DNA from: CAYPOY01 sp964412395
Lineage (GTDB): Bacteria > Chloroflexota > Anaerolineae > B4-G1
Reading direction: 5' to 3'
DNA: 24,298 nucleotides
NCBI GenBank assembly: GCA_964412395.1
Contig: CAYPOY010000036.1
Coordinates: 1-24,298, forward strand
Shown here: in pieces, positions 20,706-24,298 of the stretch
Layout of the letters: each line of letters starts with the position of its first letter
How positions within the stretch are numbered: position 1 is the stretch's first letter
Made by a program: the position numbers and the translations under genes
Notes under the pieces: model-generated
Databases searched by the model: none
Told to the model about the DNA's origin: nothing
Seen by the model: the letters and a program-made list of their open reading frames with translations, nothing else

Positions 20706-21023
20706 CATTCCCACCGCTGCGGGAAAACGTAGCAGTTCTGGGGCTCTCTAAGGCCCTTTAGAGCCGTTCTGCGGCGTTTGGCAAATTCATCAACCCCACC
20801 CTCAGCGGCGAGCAGGCCGCTAGACGCACCCTGCGGCCTTCTAAGCGTTTTTGGGTTTCGTTCTGCTACGATTTCCCTCTAACGACCACGCGGCGATAAG
20901 TCGTCACGCCACGGGGCAGAGCCTGATGAACCAAGGGCGGTCAGCACCACCCGACTCCGCCCCGACGAGAAAACCTCTTGGACTTCTTCCACGGTTATCT
21001 GGGTTTCCACCACAGTTTCTCTA
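20706..21023. other. Intergenic stretch between the toxin-antitoxin operon and cinA
   Basis: No convincing gene on either strand. It contains two modest hairpins, GGCTCT/AGAGCC around 20740-20764 and AGCGGC/GCCGCT at 20804-20821, neither followed by a T run on the minus strand, where the cinA transcript would end. Short frames here lack start signals and recognisable protein. Confidence 0.5.
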
Positions 21024-22250
21024 CTACCTCACCTGTTCCAGCACCCACAGTCGCACCAGCGCCAGCGCACCGTCGGCGGCCCACTCCCGCACGCGGGCGC
21101 GGTCGCCGTTGAAACTCAGCCGGCGGCAGGTCTCTCGCCCCCGCAGATTCACCGCCATGTGGACTATGCCGTAGGGCCGCTGGGGGATGCTGTCTTTGGG
21201 GATAGCAATTGCCCCTACGCCGACGCCGATGTCGGCGCTGGCGGCATACCGTGCGGTCGAAGCCATCGTCAGCGCGGTTTCCTCATTCGCCAGGTTACCT
21301 CCCTTGGGCTTATCCAGCGATGCTATTTCCTCATCAACCACTGCGCTGCGGTGGAACCAGCGCTCATTACCCTCCGGCTCCGTCAGCCGGGCAGCCACCA
21401 GCCCGCCGGTGCCCAATTCCAACGTGGAGATGGTCAGCCCGCGCTCGACCAGCAGGTCGGCCACCACCTGGGGCAGGTCCCGCTCGTCCTCGCTGATGAC
21501 GTACTGCCCCAGTTCAGCCCGCAGCGCCGCCACGTCCGCCTCCAGCAGTCGTTCCGCCTCCTCCGGCGTGCTGCCTGCGGCAACCACCTCGACAGTGATA
21601 GTGCCCCGGTGGGGCAGAAGTCCCAGAAGCGGGTTGCGGCCCCGCGCCAGCATGGGCCGGACCCGCTCGTTGATCTCCGACTCCGGCAGGCCATAGACCT
21701 TGAGGGCTGCCCGCCGGACGTGGTGACCGGTTTCCACCAACTCCCGCAGCCGGGGCAGGATAAATCCCTCTAGCATGCCCTCCATCTCGTAGGGGACGCC
21801 TGGGGTGACGAAGATGTGCTTCTCGCTAGCCAGCAGGTAGAACCCTGCGGCGGTGCCCCGGTCGTTGTAGATGATCGTACTTCCGGCGGGCACCTGGGCC
21901 TGGACGCGGTTGCTCCCCGGCATCGTGCGACCCCGGCGAGCGAACCGCTCCTGGATGCGGGCCAGCGCCTCGGCGTTCTCCACTAACTCCAGGCAAAAGT
22001 GGGCGGCGATCACCTGGCGGGTCAGATCGTCCTCCGTGGGGCCCAGCCCGCCAGTGACGATGATCACGTCGGCCACATCCAGCGCGGTGCGCAGCGCACG
22101 ATGGATGGCCTCCAGGTCGTCGCCCACGGTCAGGTGCAGGACGACCTCGGCCGGCAGGAGCGCCAGACGACGCGAGATGGTCTGGGAGTTGGTATCCAGG
22201 CGGTAGCCGCAGGTCAGTTCGTCGCCGATGGTGAGAATTGCTGATTTCAT
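21024..22250 (-). CDS. cinA: CinA-like protein: MoaB-type nucleotide-binding domain plus degenerate PncC-type domain
   Basis: A 408-aa protein of normal CinA length. The N-terminal domain (about 1-170), known in CinA as an ADP-ribose pyrophosphatase related to MoaB, is complete: GDELTCGYRLDTNS, VTGGLGPTEDD, and VFVTPGVPYEM-like FVTPGVPYEM. The C-terminal part (about 255-405) corresponds to the nicotinamide mononucleotide deamidase domain, but the hallmark ESCTGG is ELGTGG (residues 278-283), and the following tyrosine/asparagine/lysine motif (YSNxxK in homologues) is not recognisable. Deamidase activity is therefore doubtful. The ATG at 22250 starts MKSAILTIGDEL as in homologues; a TTG at 22286 in frame overlaps the upstream gene and is unlikely. 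It lies 25 bp after the oxidoreductase stop, in the same operon. Confidence 0.9.
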   Translation of the reverse strand: MKSAILTIGDELTCGYRLDTNSQTISRRLALLPAEVVLHLTVGDDLEAIHRALRTALDVADVIIVTGGLGPTEDDLTRQVIAAHFCLELVENAEALARIQERFARRGRTMPGSNRVQAQVPAGSTIIYNDRGTAAGFYLLASEKHIFVTPGVPYEMEGMLEGFILPRLRELVETGHHVRRAALKVYGLPESEINERVRPMLARGRNPLLGLLPHRGTITVEVVAAGSTPEEAERLLEADVAALRAELGQYVISEDERDLPQVVADLLVERGLTISTLELGTGGLVAARLTEPEGNERWFHRSAVVDEEIASLDKPKGGNLANEETALTMASTARYAASADIGVGVGAIAIPKDSIPQRPYGIVHMAVNLRGRETCRRLSFNGDRARVREWAADGALALVRLWVLEQVR

Positions 22251-22275
22251 TGAACGCAAGCCATCTTCCCCCGCG

Positions 22276-23601
22276 TCATCCTCCAACCAGCGCAGCCACC
22301 CGCCGCCCCATCTCCACGGCGTAGTTGCTCCCCCGGTCCCAGGGGTAGACCTGGCTCATGTTCGCCATCCACAGCCCGGGCATGGGCGTCTTTAGTGGGG
22401 GGATGTTGCGCGAGTGGTGGAGGGTGGGAACCGGCTGGGCGTACTTTTCGGCGAACATCCAACTGGCGCGCACCCAATCGAGGCGGAAATCGGGGTTGAC
22501 CTTGACCAGCCCCGGCAGATAGGTCTCCAGCAACTGTTCCTTGCTGTAGTCGAAATAGGGATGGTCGGGTGGCAGGTAGTCGCCACAGTAGACCAGGTGG
22601 TCGCCGCCGTAGTGCTCCGGGCTGATGTAATTGGTGTGCTCGACCAGTCCCATAAAGGGAATGCCCTCCCCTTTGGGCAGGTTGATCCAGTAGTGACCCT
22701 CGGTCAGGCGGCGCTTGAGGGCCAGGACGAGCACCACCGCGCCCATAGACTTGAGGGCGTCGAGGCCGGCAGCGTAGTCAGGCGGTAACTCGGGCGTGCA
22801 CGTGCGCAGCACGTGGGGGGAGCAGGTGGCGATGACGTGCTCGTGCTCCGCGTCTCCGGCCGGCAGTTCCAGCCGGATTCGCTCCCCCGCGCGGTGGATG
22901 CCACGCACGTGCGCGTTGAACTGTACCATGCCGCCCTGCGCCTGCACCCGCTCGACCAGCAGGTCTACGAAGCCCTGGAACCCGCCGACGAAATAGCCCA
23001 GGCTGGCGGTGCGTTTGTACAGCCTGGCCCACATCCAGGCCATGTTTACGTCCCGGTAGTTCTCCTCGCCGAACTTACTGATGAGCAGCGGCTTCCACAT
23101 CACGTCGTAGGCTCGCTCGCCGGCCGTCCGGCGCATCCACGCATCCGCCGTAACGTGCTCCAGTGGACGCCAGTTCCTGGTCAGTGTCAGGTAAACGCCC
23201 ACCAGTCCGAACCGCAGGCGGTCTACCAGTGGCAGCGGGGTAAATTGAAGCACGCGGATGGCGCGGTGAAGCGGCACCAAGGGGATGAACTTGAGCGCAG
23301 GGGCGGGGCTATCCATCGGATAAAGCCGGCCCTGGTAGTAGATGGAGGTGGTGGGGCGGGGGAAGAAGAGCCGGTCACGGGCCCCGAGTTCGTCAATCAG
23401 GCGGATGACGTGCTCATCGGATGCGAACCAGTGATGGTAGAAGCGGTCCAGATGCCACTCCCATCGCTCGTCGCGGAAGCCCGCCGCCAGACCCCCGGCG
23501 TAGAGTCGTGCCTCGTAGACGGTGACGGCGTGGCCCCGTTTCGTCAGCTCGTAAGCGGCCGTCAGGCCGGTGATGCCTGCACCGATGATACCGACGTCCA
23601 T
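22276..23601 (-). CDS. FAD-dependent oxidoreductase (amine oxidase/protoporphyrinogen oxidase-like)
   Basis: A 441-aa flavoprotein. The dinucleotide-binding motif is at the very N-terminus (VGIIGAGITGLTAAYEL), followed by VTVYEARLYAGGLAAGF, the usual second part of the FAD site. The C-terminal FAD motif region is PGLWMANMSQVYPWDRGSNY then AVEMGRR. The middle holds the substrate domain, with KFGEENYRDVNMAWMWARL and GYFVGGFQGFVDLL, a pattern seen in oxidoreductases often encoded beside glycosyltransferases and flippase-like proteins. The substrate cannot be assigned. The ATG at 23601 has GAGG five bases upstream. It lies 66 bp downstream of the flippase-like gene and 25 bp upstream of cinA; the gap upstream contains a small ACTTTGG tandem repeat (about 23640-23655). 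A role in cell-envelope lipid or isoprenoid chemistry is a context inference. Confidence 0.88.
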   Translation of the reverse strand: MDVGIIGAGITGLTAAYELTKRGHAVTVYEARLYAGGLAAGFRDERWEWHLDRFYHHWFASDEHVIRLIDELGARDRLFFPRPTTSIYYQGRLYPMDSPAPALKFIPLVPLHRAIRVLQFTPLPLVDRLRFGLVGVYLTLTRNWRPLEHVTADAWMRRTAGERAYDVMWKPLLISKFGEENYRDVNMAWMWARLYKRTASLGYFVGGFQGFVDLLVERVQAQGGMVQFNAHVRGIHRAGERIRLELPAGDAEHEHVIATCSPHVLRTCTPELPPDYAAGLDALKSMGAVVLVLALKRRLTEGHYWINLPKGEGIPFMGLVEHTNYISPEHYGGDHLVYCGDYLPPDHPYFDYSKEQLLETYLPGLVKVNPDFRLDWVRASWMFAEKYAQPVPTLHHSRNIPPLKTPMPGLWMANMSQVYPWDRGSNYAVEMGRRVAALVGG

Positions 23602-23667
23602 AGAAACCTCAAACGCTCCTCACCCGACTCCGGCTTTCAGACTTTGGACTTTGGACCTGTTGCCATC

Positions 23668-24298
23668 TCACTCGCCCGGCTGTGCATCCAGCGTCCGATC
23701 CAGATCCGACTTGCCCAGGCCGCCGCGCCACATGAACCCCAGCCCGGCGAAGGTCTCCGTACACCACAGCACGGCGTGCAGCAGCGTCTGGTAACTGATG
23801 GCCGTGTTCTTGAGGACGCCGACGCGGGTCAACACCAGGATGGCTGGAGCATCGAAGGTGCCCAGGTTGCCCGGACCCGAGGGCAGGGCCGTGCCCAGGT
23901 TGGCCGCGCCGCTCATCAAGAGCAGCTGGTGCAAGTCAACGCCGAAGCCGAACGAATTCATCAGCAGCCGGTAACTGAACGTCTCGGCCGCCCAGACGGT
24001 GATGGAAAAGACCAGCACCATGGTTAGCGTCAGGACGGATTTGATGGAGGCTAAACCACGGATGAAGCGCTCGACGATGTCGTGCAGCCGTGGGCGAAAG
24101 CGCTGCGGGATGAGGCGAGCAATGAGCCACTCCGCCAGGCGCTGGATAGGGGTTGGCCACAACACCATTGCGTAGATGAGCGCCAGCGCAGCACCGAAAA
24201 CCACCACTGCCACCCACGCGGCGTAGCGCAGGTAATCGGGGATGCCTCCGATGAGGGCCGCCAGGATGAGGAACAGGATCATCGTCAGCCCGTCGAAG
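23668..24298 (-). CDS. Flippase-like (UPF0104/lysylphosphatidylglycerol synthase TM-type) membrane protein, 5' end outside window
   Basis: About 209 C-terminal residues of an integral membrane protein are visible; the frame is open to the right edge. An ATG at 24282 lies within it, but the preceding codons read FDGLT, part of the family's conserved ERxxDGLT segment, so the protein continues upstream. Several hydrophobic helices are present, with the motif GAANLGTALPSGPGNLGTFD, the typical SxPGGLG-like loop of this family. Members are related to the flippase domain of MprF and occur beside glycosyltransferases and polyprenol or lipid enzymes. It probably moves or anchors a lipid-linked substrate for the oxidoreductase pathway. 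This is inferred from family and neighbourhood; the substrate is unknown. Confidence 0.85.
   Translation of the reverse strand, partial: FDGLTMILFLILAALIGGIPDYLRYAAWVAVVVFGAALALIYAMVLWPTPIQRLAEWLIARLIPQRFRPRLHDIVERFIRGLASIKSVLTLTMVLVFSITVWAAETFSYRLLMNSFGFGVDLHQLLLMSGAANLGTALPSGPGNLGTFDAPAILVLTRVGVLKNTAISYQTLLHAVLWCTETFAGLGFMWRGGLGKSDLDRTLDAQPGE

Overview
The window is a GC-rich, mostly minus-strand bacterial scaffold segment with one assembly gap (100 N at 4186-4285). Gene style suggests a member of the Chloroflexota (Anaerolineae-like), probably from a metagenome: a giant secreted plastocyanin/Ig/beta-helix/RHS protein, an HTH-(HATPase-like)-receiver regulator, a degenerate hybrid kinase, a DUF433/PIN-like toxin-antitoxin pair and many short dispersed palindromes. 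This assignment is inference from gene types; no rRNA or other marker gene is present.

Left end (1-3902): the C-terminal end of an alpha-glucan phosphorylase on the plus strand converges through a shared hairpin on a minus-strand sugar ABC importer operon (lipoprotein binding protein, MalF-type permease, MalG-type permease). Two inverted repeats lie between the binding protein and the permeases. Together these genes point to uptake and phosphorolysis of a glucan or oligosaccharide.

3903-4594: a control region invaded by a small MITE-like element (14-bp perfect terminal inverted repeats, 8-bp target duplication) whose interior is a 48-bp tandem array interrupted by the assembly gap. 4595-8147: a receiver-domain regulator and a hybrid histidine kinase, tail to tail with a 71-bp overlap, each with a recognisable promoter.

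8280-12183: no intact gene. It is a same-strand mosaic of at least six truncated, frameshifted or stop-interrupted fragments: a secreted-protein N-terminus, a CYTH-domain protein, an amidohydrolase N-terminus, a piece of a 5'-nucleotidase, a zinc-ribbon protein and a PKD/beta-helix exoprotein. 12275-19812: a giant exported RHS (YD-repeat) protein now split into three reading frames. The two breaks coincide with a 10-bp tandem duplication and a 19-bp insertion. Removing these 29 bp in silico leaves one frame of 2502 codons plus stop.

19971-20705: a DUF433 antitoxin/PIN-like toxin pair with its own promoter. 21024-24298: a minus-strand cluster of a flippase-like membrane protein (cut by the window edge), a FAD-dependent oxidoreductase and a CinA-like protein whose C-terminal deamidase motif is degenerate.
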